Source of the DNA: Solenopsis invicta
Lineage: Eukaryota > Arthropoda > Insecta > Hymenoptera > Formicidae
Direction: 5' to 3'
Assembly (NCBI RefSeq): GCF_016802725.1
Contig: NC_052665.1
Location: 15,506,501-15,570,500 of the forward strand
DNA: 64,000 nt
Shown here piece by piece: positions 37,138 through 49,400 of this stretch. The notes under the pieces are model-generated. The model saw only the letters and a program-made list of their open reading frames with translations, had not been told where the DNA came from and ran no database searches. How positions within the stretch are numbered: the stretch's first letter is position 1; each line of letters starts with the position of its first letter. A program made the translations under genes and the position numbers.

Positions 37138-40100
37138 GTCAAGCATCATGTTGGTGTCCTCTAATGCTGGCAATGGTAACTCATTCTTCTCTTCCTCGAT
37201 TCTGGCATCCGACATCTTTAGGAACTTGATTACCTTCTCAGTAGCGGCGATTCCGCAACTACTTACTTCGTTCTGTAATAAAAATAGGCGCAATAAAACT
37301 TACAACGTATTCTCAGATAAGGCGGAATACAGGATGTTCAATGAGAATAATTACCGATGCCGTCAGATTCATGAAGTTGAAGAACTTTTGAAGTACAGAT
37401 ACCATAGTGGCGAAGTTCTTGTCTGGTAGTCTACTTCGTACTAGCGACTCGTACTCCTGGACAATCAAAAAAGATTTATTAAGAAAAAACGAACTTGATG
37501 TGCTTATTCCTTAAAAGATGCTATTTTATTAAATAAGACGTGTAATAAATGGTTCAATTATATTTTTTACTTAATATTTTTACCTTGTTATCCATTATTA
37601 AGTATCCAAGTAACAGTACTACATATGATCCGATTAGCGTATGTTCCATATGTCGCCCAGCTTTTTGTAACACTGTAAAATAATAATCGCGCGGTTATTA
37701 AAATCATAAATTACAAATATATCTGGATGTTCTAATACATATATTTATAACAAATAAAACAAATATATTGAATTTTCTTTTTTTCACTAAGATTTTTAAA
37801 AACTTTTATTTCTAACGTTAAATGTATGTGAGTAATAATTTCATTTTTTTTTTTACCAATTGTAGTATTTGATAAATGATATAGCATAATAAGTATAGTG
37901 ATTTTTTTCGATAATTTTATCGAATAATATATGTCGTTAAAAATTCGCTCGTTTAAAATGCATTGCATTATGAATTATAATTAATATTTGATAAGCATTG
38001 AATTATTGTATATATTGGAAATGTTTAAAGATGGATATACACGTATGAAAGTAAACGTAATACGAACATTTCGTGACGGTCTCTTCGATGAATTCTTCCT
38101 GAGATTTAGTAGTGGTTGATACCGTTTCCGTTTGCTCAGAATCTTTCTTTCCGTCGAGAATCGCATCAGTTTTCTGTTCTTCGGCACGCGCAAGTTCCTC
38201 TTGCTTGTAGAACAAATCGATCAATGACGCTACGCCACTTTCTTCCGCTGAAATTAGATTAAAAAAACAAAAACAAAAATTTTGTATTTTCAAATTTAAT
38301 GCAAGTGAAGAAGCGTAAAACCTTAGTAAATCAGGAATACCTACCATCGAAAATATTTTCTGACGACAGAGGTGCTTTCGAATCGATAAGAAGTCGCTTA
38401 TTATCATCGCATTGCTCTACCAAATTTATCAATAGAATTAATGCTAGCATCATCATGTCAAATCGTTTTTCCTCTGGGAGTGATTCTGGTACACGTAATA
38501 AAAGAAACAAACTACAATCCAAAACGCCAACTTGTGCGCCAACTGATTTGCTACCGAAGGCTGTAAAAAATACATATTCTTTTAGAATGAATAATTGTTA
38601 TAAGAAGTTACATAAATCCATAAATCAATAATAAAAATAGAGTATCTAAGTTGAACAAAACCTAGACCTTTATCTTGTTTTATTTTTCTAAAACTATCAG
38701 AGTTTTTAAGATTCAATTCACAATTTTTTTTTTAATTATTAGTTTTTAAAATATAAAATAAATTAAGCTTTATTCAGATGAGATACCTTATAATATAATT
38801 AATAAGTGAGGTAAAGTATACAACTATTTAATTTGTTCAACATTAATGAATGCGCTGATAATATAAAAAAAAATCTTACATTGTCCATTAAACCGATGGG
38901 TAAGATTGATGAGAACTTTAATAATCGCAAAAAGACATTCTCTAACAACAGCACCAGTGGAACTTTTATCGCTCGGATCTGTTGTCGGATAAATGGGAAT
39001 CTCTTGTCCACATAGATGATATAAACTAGCTAATGTGCTTACTAATATGCCTTCATCGTATTTTAATAAATACACCTGATTCTCTTCGTTCATATGTGTT
39101 ACCTAAAAAAAATAAAATGTCACAATATGTAGTCCGTCTTTTTTGCTACAATGCGCACAATATGGGGTGATGAGGAAAGAACGAAAAGAGAAAAAAATAC
39201 TTACATTTTCTAAGACGCGTAAACATCTGTCAACTTTACGTAATTTGTCTAACAAAGGATCTGTCCAACCAGATCTTAAAACATTCTGGCTGTTAATATG
39301 ACGGTGACATTCTCGAATTGTTTTTACAATATGCTCCAAGCCACCTAATTCTCGTAACTCTTCTTTGAACCATTCTCCAGCGCGCTTTGATGTAAGACTT
39401 AAAAGCGTCTCCATAGCAAGCTGACCAACCTGTTAAAAGCGACATATCACGAAATTATTCAAAAGTAGAAATAATGATACGTAAATATAAATGTGTAGAT
39501 ATATACCAGACTTGTAACCGATTTATACTTTTCGATCAATTTTGCTTACTGTCATAGCATCTAGACTGCGCGCTGAGACAAAAACCGCTCAAACTCATTC
39601 TCGCTGATGTGAATAAATTCATCAAATATTAATATTGACATTTCACCCCTTCAAGGGGGCAACAAAATTCAAATAGACCTTTGCAATTTTAATAAAATAG
39701 AAACCTATGGGGGAAATCTTAAAAAACCACTAAAAAAAAAAAAAAAACCGCATTGACAATGGTATCTCAAGAGTGATATGGAAATATATTGGTGTTAAAT
39801 TTAAAATACAGTAGAACCTTCTATAACGCGAGAAATACGTTATAGGAATCTCGTGTTGTACAAAACCAAAAGTGTAAAAAATTAGAATTAAATACTCTTT
39901 TTTTTTTTTAATATAACAGAAAAGAATATGCAATTTACTCTACTTTAAACGTATGTTAGAACTTAATACTCTTTTATAATATAACAGAAAATAATATGCA
40001 AATTATTCTATTTTAAACAACATGTTAGAACTGAATACTCTTTCTTCTAATCGCGTTATACAGTCGTGCGATTTTTAATTTGCGTTATAAGAATAACGCG

Positions 40101-43100
40101 TTATATGGGATTCTACTGTGTTTAAATATACACACATATACATATACAATACGTACACACACAATTAACATACGTATTGTACTTTAAAGTGTTATTTTTA
40201 AATTTATAACATAATATTAGTAGTAGTAGTAGTAGTAGTAGTAATACTAGTAGTAATACTACTACTACTATTACTGTTACTATTACTACTACTAATAATA
40301 ATAACTCTGTAAACAATGAACAGCGCGCGGGGCAACATGCTTCAAAGCACTAGAGCTTTATAGTTTCGTATACGATTTACAGCTATTACCATCTCTGAGC
40401 TTGAGTGTTTTTTTCGTTTTCGCGCACCGTCTAGATACTATGACAATAAGTAAAATCGGTAGAAAAGTCAAACCGGCTGCAGGCCTGATATATACGAGAA
40501 CAAATATATAAAGATTAAAAATTGCTTACGGTGATATTATCTAGATTTAGATGCTTAGCGTGTCCTTGAGCTTGAATATCAGCACACAATTGACGCACTT
40601 TTTCTTTGTTTTTCAATAATTCAGTATGACTGAGACCACAATCGTCAAGAGCATCCTTATGGCTAGCATCAGATTCTAATAGACTTAACATTAATTCCAA
40701 ACAATCACGATCAAGATCCATAGCCAGACGATCTTGACTTAATACAAACATTACAGTAGCTGTGCATAGACCAAGACTCTGCAAATAGTCATGTCAATAC
40801 ATAATTATCATAATATATTAAAAAGTCAAATTAACAAAGAAAATATCTGATATAATATGTAATATGTATGGATGCACAGAAATGAATAGGACTTTGTCAT
40901 GCGCGAGTGTCTATACCTGATCTTTAGTTGCATCATGAAGAGCTTTAAAAAACTTGGCAACAGTTCCATGAGCACGCACGTGCATACGAAATGCAGGAGC
41001 CATACATTTACTTGCTAATCGTATGGCTGAAAGGCAACGAGTAGCATTCGGATTATTTTCTCTCAAAGTATCTAAGATATACTCCACATCATCATTAAAC
41101 TCTTGGAATTCTCCACTTTCTTGTATCTGATGAGCTTTCTTTACATTTTTTACTACAGTATAGAACTGCAAGACAAAATAAAGGCTGAATAAATATGCGT
41201 TAAAAATAAATCACATAAGATGATTACAATGCATTTTTACATTTACAATTTCATGTCTTATATAACTGGTCTTACATAAATGGCAATAATCTTACTTGCT
41301 ACTTTGTAACAAAAAAATGTATAAATATTTGTTTAAAACTTTATTATCAATATTCTCGTATTATACGATAAATTCTCTAAAAAATTATTAAAAAAATATA
41401 TTGTTGATAGTGTACTTACACCTTTAACTTTCCTGCCACAGCGAACGCTCGTGACCACATCGGCTTCGTCCTCGAAATCCGCATCGACCGCAGGATAAGT
41501 GACGACTCTCGTCAGCTGCGAGGGCTCGAACTCCTCCTCGTACGCCACCGGTCCCGCGGTGCTGGAGCCAGACGCAGTGGTCGGCGTGCTGTTACCGGTG
41601 TTAGGCGTATCTGGAGCGGTGGATTCCTTGTCGCTGTCGCACCACTTGTGCTTATACAACGCCCGTCTCTTATTTCCGTTCGTAGCGCCCGTCGAACGGC
41701 TCTTGAAGATACTGCCTTTCTTAGCGGCGGCGGGCTTGGTCGACGAGACACTCGTCGACGGCGGGTCCGAGCTCTGCAATTCCGAGACCGTGCTCGTCAC
41801 GTGCAACGGTATCTCACTCTCGGCGTTTCCACTAGCACCCTCACTATCGTCACTGCCTGAAAACCAGTCCTGATCCACCAGAGTCTTAGCCGCGATCTCG
41901 ACGGTGGCGACGGTGTCGCTCGTCCCACGGATCGGTAGTTCCGGCTCTGATTCAGGATCAGGCTCTACCTCCGGCTCGGGCTCGGATTGTTGCGCGATCG
42001 CAGGTTCGATTGCGGCTTCATTGGTCGGGATATCTATGATGCAATGTTGCTCAACTAGGTTCGCGACGCTCTCCGGCGTCGCTTCTTCCGCATTCTCCAT
42101 ATTGTCATTGTCATCGGTAGTGGCGGCCAATACCGATGGTGCTACTGGTGCTATTGGTGACGATGGTGGCGATGGTGACGGTGATGGTGCTGGTGGCGAT
42201 GGTGGGGGTGGTGGTCTCGTGTCGGAATCACTCGACAAAATATCGATCAGCTCTTGAGTTGTGGTTGGCAGTGGCTGATCGCGTCCGATTAACGGCTCGA
42301 TCGTCGATTTAGAGGAATATGTTGAGCTGCAGTCAGTCTTAACGATGTCGTAATGAGAGATAAGTGTATTATTAGAGTCCGTCACCGATTTCCTCAGCGT
42401 CAGGGAGAGGCCGGAACCGTGTGAGTTCGGGGTGACCGGAGTCGTTGGCGGCGCCACGACGGAGGTCGTTGCCGTCGTGTCCAAGTGCAAATTCTTGGCG
42501 CGACTACGCGTGGTCCTTCGCATATCCGAATTCTCCAACGGAATCGACACGGTGGAGACAACGGGTTGATGCGTGCGTAGGGATCTATGATCGGACTTGA
42601 GCGACGTCTCCGTATTGAAGGTCTTACGCTCGACGTCCACTTTCGAGGGACTAGCGAGGGGAGTGGAAATCCTATAGGTGTCAGGCTCAGACTCCTGGTT
42701 GTCCTGATGCACGTCGCCGCAAACCAATCGCGCCGTACCTTTGCATATTCTCAGTACGATCGGCGGTTTGCTCTCCTCCCGATTGGAAGGAGGGTCGGGT
42801 GTACTGGTGCTATCTAAACTTTCTACTACTTTCTTAATTGGAGCATGTGACACTTTCGTTACAGCCTGCGGTTGCTGCTGCTGCTGCTGCTGCTGCGGGG
42901 GTTGCTTCGGGGCGCGGGCCCTTCCATATTGCGAATCAGGTACTTGTTTGTAAATTGCCACATCCTGGCGAGATTCTTCCACCGCAGGCGGGACATTTCG
43001 GCTCTTGAAGAACTTCTTCGGCTTGACGACCGACGCGTCCGACTTATTGTCCGGGTCGGTCTCGAAGGAGAACGGGTCTTTCCCAGGATTCACACGATTC

Positions 43101-44226
43101 TGATTCCCATAATCGAGTTTCATTCTCTTTGCGCCATAGGGATGTATATCATCTCTCCTCCCTGAAAATGGAACAGTTCTGCAAAGCTGATCTCGACGTC
43201 TTTAGGGAAATGTCATGTATTTTCCTGCTGTCAAGGAAAACTCAACATAATTTATTAAATAACTTTAATAATAAAATTTTTAATGATCCTTGAGATTGAC
43301 CGTTATAAATATTTCAAATAACAAAAATATAAGATAGATTTATATATAAATACCTATTATATATAAATATTTCTAATGTTTATATATTTTTATAAGATGA
43401 AATAAAGTACATTTGTGCTTGAACAATGCGGTACAAAGTGCAAAACAATTTCGTAGTTAAAATATAATATTGCACTTATAAAATTACTTTAGTAAAATTC
43501 TAAATCAAACTCTTGCACGCAACCACATGGTGTTATTGCTGTTTAACGTTGAAATTATATCATTGGCGTTAGATCAATTGATTGTGCCAACTTCTAAAAA
43601 TAAATACTGTCAATTTATAACATTTTTTCGTTACAGAAATAGATTACACACAATCTACTACTTCATAAAGATAAAGCTTGATAAGGATTCTTTGTGACTT
43701 ATTGAAACTGGGAAAAGCACAATTTTGCTAAGTCTGTCGCGTTCTCACATCAACAAGGTTACAAGAACTTTACGCGTATAAAAATAAATAAACAATTTAT
43801 AAATTTTGTTCTCTTTCAAACATAAACATGGCAGGTCCATTTCCATTATAAGAATGTTTCGATGTAAAAAATTTGACGAAGTCATATTGTTTACATAAGT
43901 TAAGCAACAACAAGCAACTTCCTTCGTGATAACGGCAGACAAGAACGCGACTCCCAAAGACGCTGTCGCAAGGGAGTAGCGCCGGCGATCGCCGCCGCTA
44001 TATTCAAAACATGTAAACACGTAAATACGACAAAGCGCGTACCATTGATGTTCGTGCTCCTGATCGACGTGAAGGATGTTATGCCCCATTTGCCGACGGT
44101 GCCCGCGGACTTGGCGGCGGACGGCCGGTTGCTGTTTTCGCGGAAGAGCTTGTCGAACTGGATGCTGCCGGGCGTTACACTGCTGACCTTGCGGCTGTAG
44201 GACTTGGTGTAACTGCGGGACGTCAT
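37138..44226 (-). CDS. wapl: Wings apart-like cohesin release factor
   Basis: Nuclear protein that with Pds5 opens the cohesin ring and releases it from chromatin. Eleven coding exons (44043-44226, 41420-43161, 40917-41165, 40530-40778, 39205-39429, 38880-39102, 38345-38560, 38068-38247, 37584-37672, 37355-37456, 37138-37272) give 1,197 residues with every phase matching. The N-terminus MTSRSYTKSYSRK contains the YSR motif (10-12) that in human WAPL binds Pds5, then KWGITSF. Exon 2 codes a long disordered region with a run of eight Gln (151-158), acidic PEPE patches and a Pro-rich run. The helical WAPL domain starts near residue 643 (FYTVVKNVKKAHQIQ) and includes LRVLENVTHMNEENQVYL and MMLALILLINLVE. 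The protein ends EDTNMML. The big exon also has an open frame past its donor to 41333; the GTAAGT donor at 41419 removes it. Confidence 0.96.
39809..40118. mobile_element. pogo/Tigger-like MITE in a wapl intron
   Basis: Terminal inverted repeats CAGTAGAACCTTCTATAACG (39809) and, at the other end, the complement of CAGTAGAATCCCATATAACG (40118), typical of pogo/Tigger-type ends. Length 310 bp, no transposase. Inside are two tandem units of about 70 bp (39891-39964, 39965-40033) and the start of a third, each beginning AATACTCTTT and containing AATATAACAGAAAA. Confidence 0.8.
40216..40305. repeat. Inverted trinucleotide repeat (TAG)n/(CTA)n
   Basis: About nine TAG units followed by TAC/ACT units that are their complement, so the tract can fold on itself. 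Lies just beyond the MITE in the same wapl intron. Confidence 0.9.
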
Positions 44227-46408
44227 TGTGCTGCACTCGCCTTCTCGTGGTGCCTCTTCGGCATCGCAGTGATACGGACGATAATGACGCAATCTATCCT
44301 CGTGCCCGTCCTCGGTGACGAGCGGCTGCGCGCCACGCGCGCTCACGATCACCAGGGTGCCGCGGCCTCCGTGGCATCGACGACGGGGAGCGCGCGATGG
44401 CTTCTCCCCCCCTTCCTCCTTCCTCGTGCCGCGAGTCGCGTGTCGCGAGGATCGCAGCCACGGAGATCCGGAACGATTCAGCTGTTGCGACAGGCGGCGG
44501 TGTACCGCGGCGGTGCGATAACGTGCGCCGAAACAAACGCCATATTCCGAGCTACTTCGACGTACAGGGACGGAACGGAGGCTCGCGCTCGCTCGCTCGA
44601 GAAAACGTTCTCTCGCTCTCCCCCTCTCTCTCTCGCTTCCGCTCACTCGCTCGCTCGCGCGCGACTCCGAGACGACAAATTCGATTAGCAATCGGAGCAA
44701 TCCCGGTCCTCTCGAGCCGCACGCCGCACGTCCGTCACCCGCACGATACTCTCCCTCGGCACTTACTGCTGACGCCTCCTCCTCTGCCGTCGCCTCCTCG
44801 TCGTCGTCGTCAACGTCGCTGCCACCGCCGCCACCGCCGTCGCTTCTCCGCTTCTCTTTCTCCGCCGCTCGGCTACCATCAATTTCTGGGACTCGTGGGG
44901 ATTATTAATCATCAACATAGATCTCGAGCCATCTGCCGATGTTTTTCGTTTCGGGATTCAGATGCACGTATAGCGATATGTGTATACGTATATGTTGTGC
45001 GGGAGAGGGGAATGCAGAGTCACTCGATGCCTGCCGTCTCCACCGGCAGATAGAGCCACAACGCACGCCGCACTCGCGGAATTCGCTTCGCGGATTACCC
45101 GCCGCCCGCCGTCGCCGCGACTTCGTTTACCCCGGGGGCTACCTCGCGAAAAATTATCAGAAGGTTCACGACGATGACGACGCGGGCGGGTGTCACGGCA
45201 CAAATCCCCGAAGGTACGTTGACATGACGTATCGTCGCGACAGTAGTGACGGCACAAATCTTCCTCGATTCCTCGGTGGCGGGAAGCACGCGAAAGCGCG
45301 AGGATTCTTCTCACGGCGATTTGTCATGGCGCCGCGAACACGCGATCTTCTCCGACGCGGAACGATGCGATCCGATTGGACGGGACGCGCGACGGTTGCT
45401 CGACCGCCTGCTGGGGAATCTCGTAGGTGCGATTTTGAGAGAGAGCTAGAGAGCGATAGTCGCAAACATCGATAATTGTCGATTATTTTCAATAGTCACA
45501 AGTTACAAACCTGTTGTTTACGTTTTTCAAAAAGATTATTTTAGTTAATTATTAAAAATACAAATTTAATTATAGTTTTGTGAATCTGAATAAATAAACC
45601 AATTAAAATCTTGCAACAGTTGCAAAGCTATTTTTTCTACTGTATCGAGCAAAAGTAGTATTATAATAATAAATGAATTGCGAATGTTTATTGAGCGGCT
45701 TTGTTTTAATTCCGAACACAGTTATTAATAAAATAACTACATAGAATTTCTAAACACTGAAATAATTTTGAACTATGATTATCAAGTTTTGATTAATTTA
45801 CGATAAAAATAAAAATATCGAAATATTTATTACAAATATTTATTACAAATATTCATAACTCGACAATGCTGCTCCGGACTGCCAACGGCGATGACTAGCC
45901 AATCAGATTGAAGTGGGCAAAATCTAATGTGGTGTGATACGGGCTTTATACATATTAGTGTGTAAAACTGTCAAAGGCACCCTGTCCAATCCTGTCAGAG
46001 TCAGCTGTCAAACGGTACGGGATGTCGAAGAGACCGATCAACAACCCGACGACGTTTGTCAATGAACGATGAACTGCTCCAAGTGAAGATTTTCTCCTAT
46101 CCGAGATCACGAGCTTCGACGGCTGCTTAACTCCAGTGTTTAACCTCGTCCACGCAAGCTACTTCTCAAATATAGGGCGTATAGGCGTGTAATAATCTAT
46201 GAATTTAGGCGTATTCAACAGAGTTAATCTCAAGGTGCTTATACTTATCTTGCAAAAATTCTCTGCTTTAATTATATCCACTTTCAATTATGCAAATGTA
46301 CGTCTCGATGTACGTTTATTCGACTTGTAGGTTTAATCTTAGCTGGCTATTTGATATTTTTAATTCTTATGTTTGCAAAAATGAAAAAATGGAACTTTAT
46401 GTTTTTAG
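44227..46408. promoter_or_regulatory. Divergent GC-rich region between wapl and RalGAPB
   Basis: Start codons of the two genes are 2.2 kb apart and point away from each other. The wapl side (about 44230-45450) is rich in CpG and CT-type tracts, likely its promoter and 5' untranslated region; overlapping open frames here are low-complexity and not called. The RalGAPB side (45480-46408) is AT-rich with a probable non-coding first exon near 45900-46150, because the first coding exon begins at a TTTTTAG acceptor (46408) only 15 bp before the ATG. Confidence 0.5.
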
Positions 46409-46423
46409 GATTCCCAAGGAGGG

Positions 46424-49400
46424 ATGTATTCAGAATGGGCCTCGCTGAGCACTCTGATCCAACAAGGCTCGGAGGAAAGTCAGAGTGTATTAGAGAAGTT
46501 CCCACCTGGCGCAGGGAAGGAGGTTGCACTGTCCATAGTCCGCCAACTCGCCGCAAATCTCGGTATTACCCAGGCGGGAGAGCCTAGTCCACTCTCCACT
46601 GACAAGGAGGTGCAATGGTGTATGGAGGTGATATGCTTCGGTCTGTCATTGCCACTGGCCGAACATGACACTGTCAGGGATTGCGTCAATATTTACTGCG
46701 AATGGCTGTCCGCCCTGTACTCAACACCCAAAATTTCTGTGCCCAGACCGATCGTGGACGACCCGAATTTCTATGCCAGAAAGATCATAAGTCACTTTCA
46801 CAATCTGTTCGTTCCCAGGAAAGGGGAAGGTAAGAGACAAGACTTGATCTTTTTTTGCTTATCAAATTTGCTGTCCAATCCTTTTGATAAGGTTTGTTTT
46901 TTTTCCCAAGTCTGGCCTTTTCTGTATCAGGATCTAGGTAATCCATGATATACATATCGCTGTTTTGTAAACATGTATTTGTATAAATTTGCAAGATTAT
47001 TTTTATATCAATGTTGGGAATATGTTTTTTAATAAATGTTTTTAGGTACAGACACGATAAATCGGCAAGCTGTTCTATGTCATCGGGTACTTAGGACTTT
47101 GCAGCAAATAGCGAGAGGTCCAGCAACTCTGGAAAGAGAAACCTGGGAGAGTTTGTTGTTATTCCTCATCGGTATTAACGACGCGCTGTTAGCACCACCG
47201 GCGACTAGAGAGGATGCGGGAGAACAGTTGTGCGAGAGGGTGCTTGGTGTTTTGCTAGAGGTGAGGAAATACTAATCAAATAATGATATAGATGTTAATG
47301 AACTTGTAAAATAACATTTTTTTCTAGGTCTGGCTGGTCTCCTGTGAACGTAGTTTTCCCTCACCCCCGTTATGGCGAACGTTACGAGAGTCCTGCCTAC
47401 GATGGCGTCACAGATTGGCTCTGGTGGAGCAGTGGAATCGCGTGTGCCTCGCTCTTACAGCGAGGCTGCTTCACATCATGTATGGACCAATGTTTCCTGA
47501 ATTGAAAATAAGTACGTATCTTAATAGACAAACGTTTGCAGTCGTTAACAAAGCTTGCGCACTGTTCGCAATATGCTGTATTACGATAAGCGGAACTCTA
47601 TCTTAACAGGCGATGAAGACACGCAGCTGGTACCACCGACTATGTCGGACGAAGCGGTGGCACAGGCATGGTACAGACTGCTACGTACTATTGGCGATCC
47701 CGTAGACTTGTGCAGACCCGCCGTCGTCTCGCAGACCCAAGCGTTTCTGCAATATGCTATCGCCAGTCCTAATGTCATAGATCCGTGCCAGCATCCATGT
47801 TTGCAAAGCCTGCCGCAGATATTTCTGAAAGCTATAAAAGGCATAGCGGGTCAGGTCGACGCTTTTCTCGGTAAGTTGACGCTGTCGATCTGATCGAACG
47901 TTGGGTTCGCGATATATCCCTTCAAGACTACGCGTCGTGACTTGTAAATTATTGTAAATTATAATTAGGCAAGGCGGTGTCGAATGTACTGAATTTCCTG
48001 AAGTCCGTTTCTATCTATGACCCTCGCACACCTGTTGGCTTATTCACTTGTATCTCCGGTGGTGGTTGCACGTTGTCGCAAATGTTTTAGGAGTTTCACA
48101 GGCATGCTGTTGGGAGGAATGTTGCGTGTCCAACATCACGTCGGGAAATAGCGGCACCGGCAGCGGGGGTGTAGGATGGGACAGGTCAAGTGGTAGGGAT
48201 CAGCCTCAGCCTTCCCCCACACCCCCAACTCAGCGCAGACTTGCCAAAAGTTTCAGTGTCACTCCTTCTGCAGTCACTAAGGGTATCTCAGTGCAATACT
48301 TTCTCTTGCTCTGATACGTCGACTTATGCTCAATGAATCAATTGTTCTCTCTGCTAAGATCTAAAGTCACATATACTATATAGCACTCATTTTGTATAAT
48401 ATTTTCTTTATATACTTTATTCTGTACTCCTTTTGTTCCATTAAAGTTTGCTCTAATTATAAGATATACAAGTGTTAATTACTTCTTTAGTGAACTTGAA
48501 TTTGGATATTTTATCTGTTGCTGTTACAAAGCATCCCGTGGAAACATGTAAATATTTTGCAGGAATTCCGAAAGCGTCGTTAATTGGATTGACGACTAGC
48601 CGTGTGTCTAGTACGCCGCCGACGTTAATATCCAATTCCGGACCATCGTCCGCTTCGAGTACTGCATGTAATATCATTTTTATGAGTTCATAATTATCTA
48701 ACAAAGATGTTTCCATTCAATCATGTTGTGCGATTTATAGCTATGACCTCTCTTGGCCAGGATATCAGACCTCCTTTAGCTCCAGGACGACCTAAATGTA
48801 ACAGTATACTGCATCTCTTTGGGGAATGGTTGTTCGAGGCTGCGTTTATCGGTACCGAGGGTTGGTCGCAGAATTTACCGCGTAAGTGTCACGTTTCTGT
48901 GAATGTGAAATAACAGAGTACCTCATGCATGATTATATTTTTTATGTGTTTCTGATCATCTCGTGTGCAGAACCATCAGGTGCCTCGAAACGTCCGTCTT
49001 CTGTGCTTGTGGATGGTCCGAGTTCGCTACAGGAATCCATGAGCGACGTACCGCCAACACTCTGCATAGATCGTTACGAATCCGGCAGAGCAGAGGCATT
49101 GGGCGCCCTGTGCAGAATTTTCTGCGCCAAGAAAACAGGCGAGGAGATCTTGCCCGTGTACCTGGCTAGATTTTACCAAGCAATGTATCACGGCCTTAAA
49201 GTCGACGAGGTATTGGCTGTAGTTTTCATATTTCTTTGGTAGATAGACCTGAAAAAAGACAGATGTAACTTAAGTGCACTTAATTTGTTTTCAGTCTCGT
49301 GAATGTGGTGAAACACTAGCGAGTATTCTGTTGAATTCAGCTGATCTATTCCGTCTTGATTTGAACGGTATACAAGTCTTGGTGCCGGCCGTGTTGTCTG

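Noticed and set aside
44269..45492. Many long open frames on both strands near the wapl promoter
   Set aside because: GC-rich sequence with few stop codons; translations are Arg/Ser/Pro-rich and show no domains.
47960..48089. Possible extra RalGAPB exon starting after TTATAATTAG (GKAVSNVLNFLKSV...)
   Set aside because: It is in frame at the acceptor, but no good donor links it in phase to the next exon, and reading on meets a stop. Skipping it gives a clean model.
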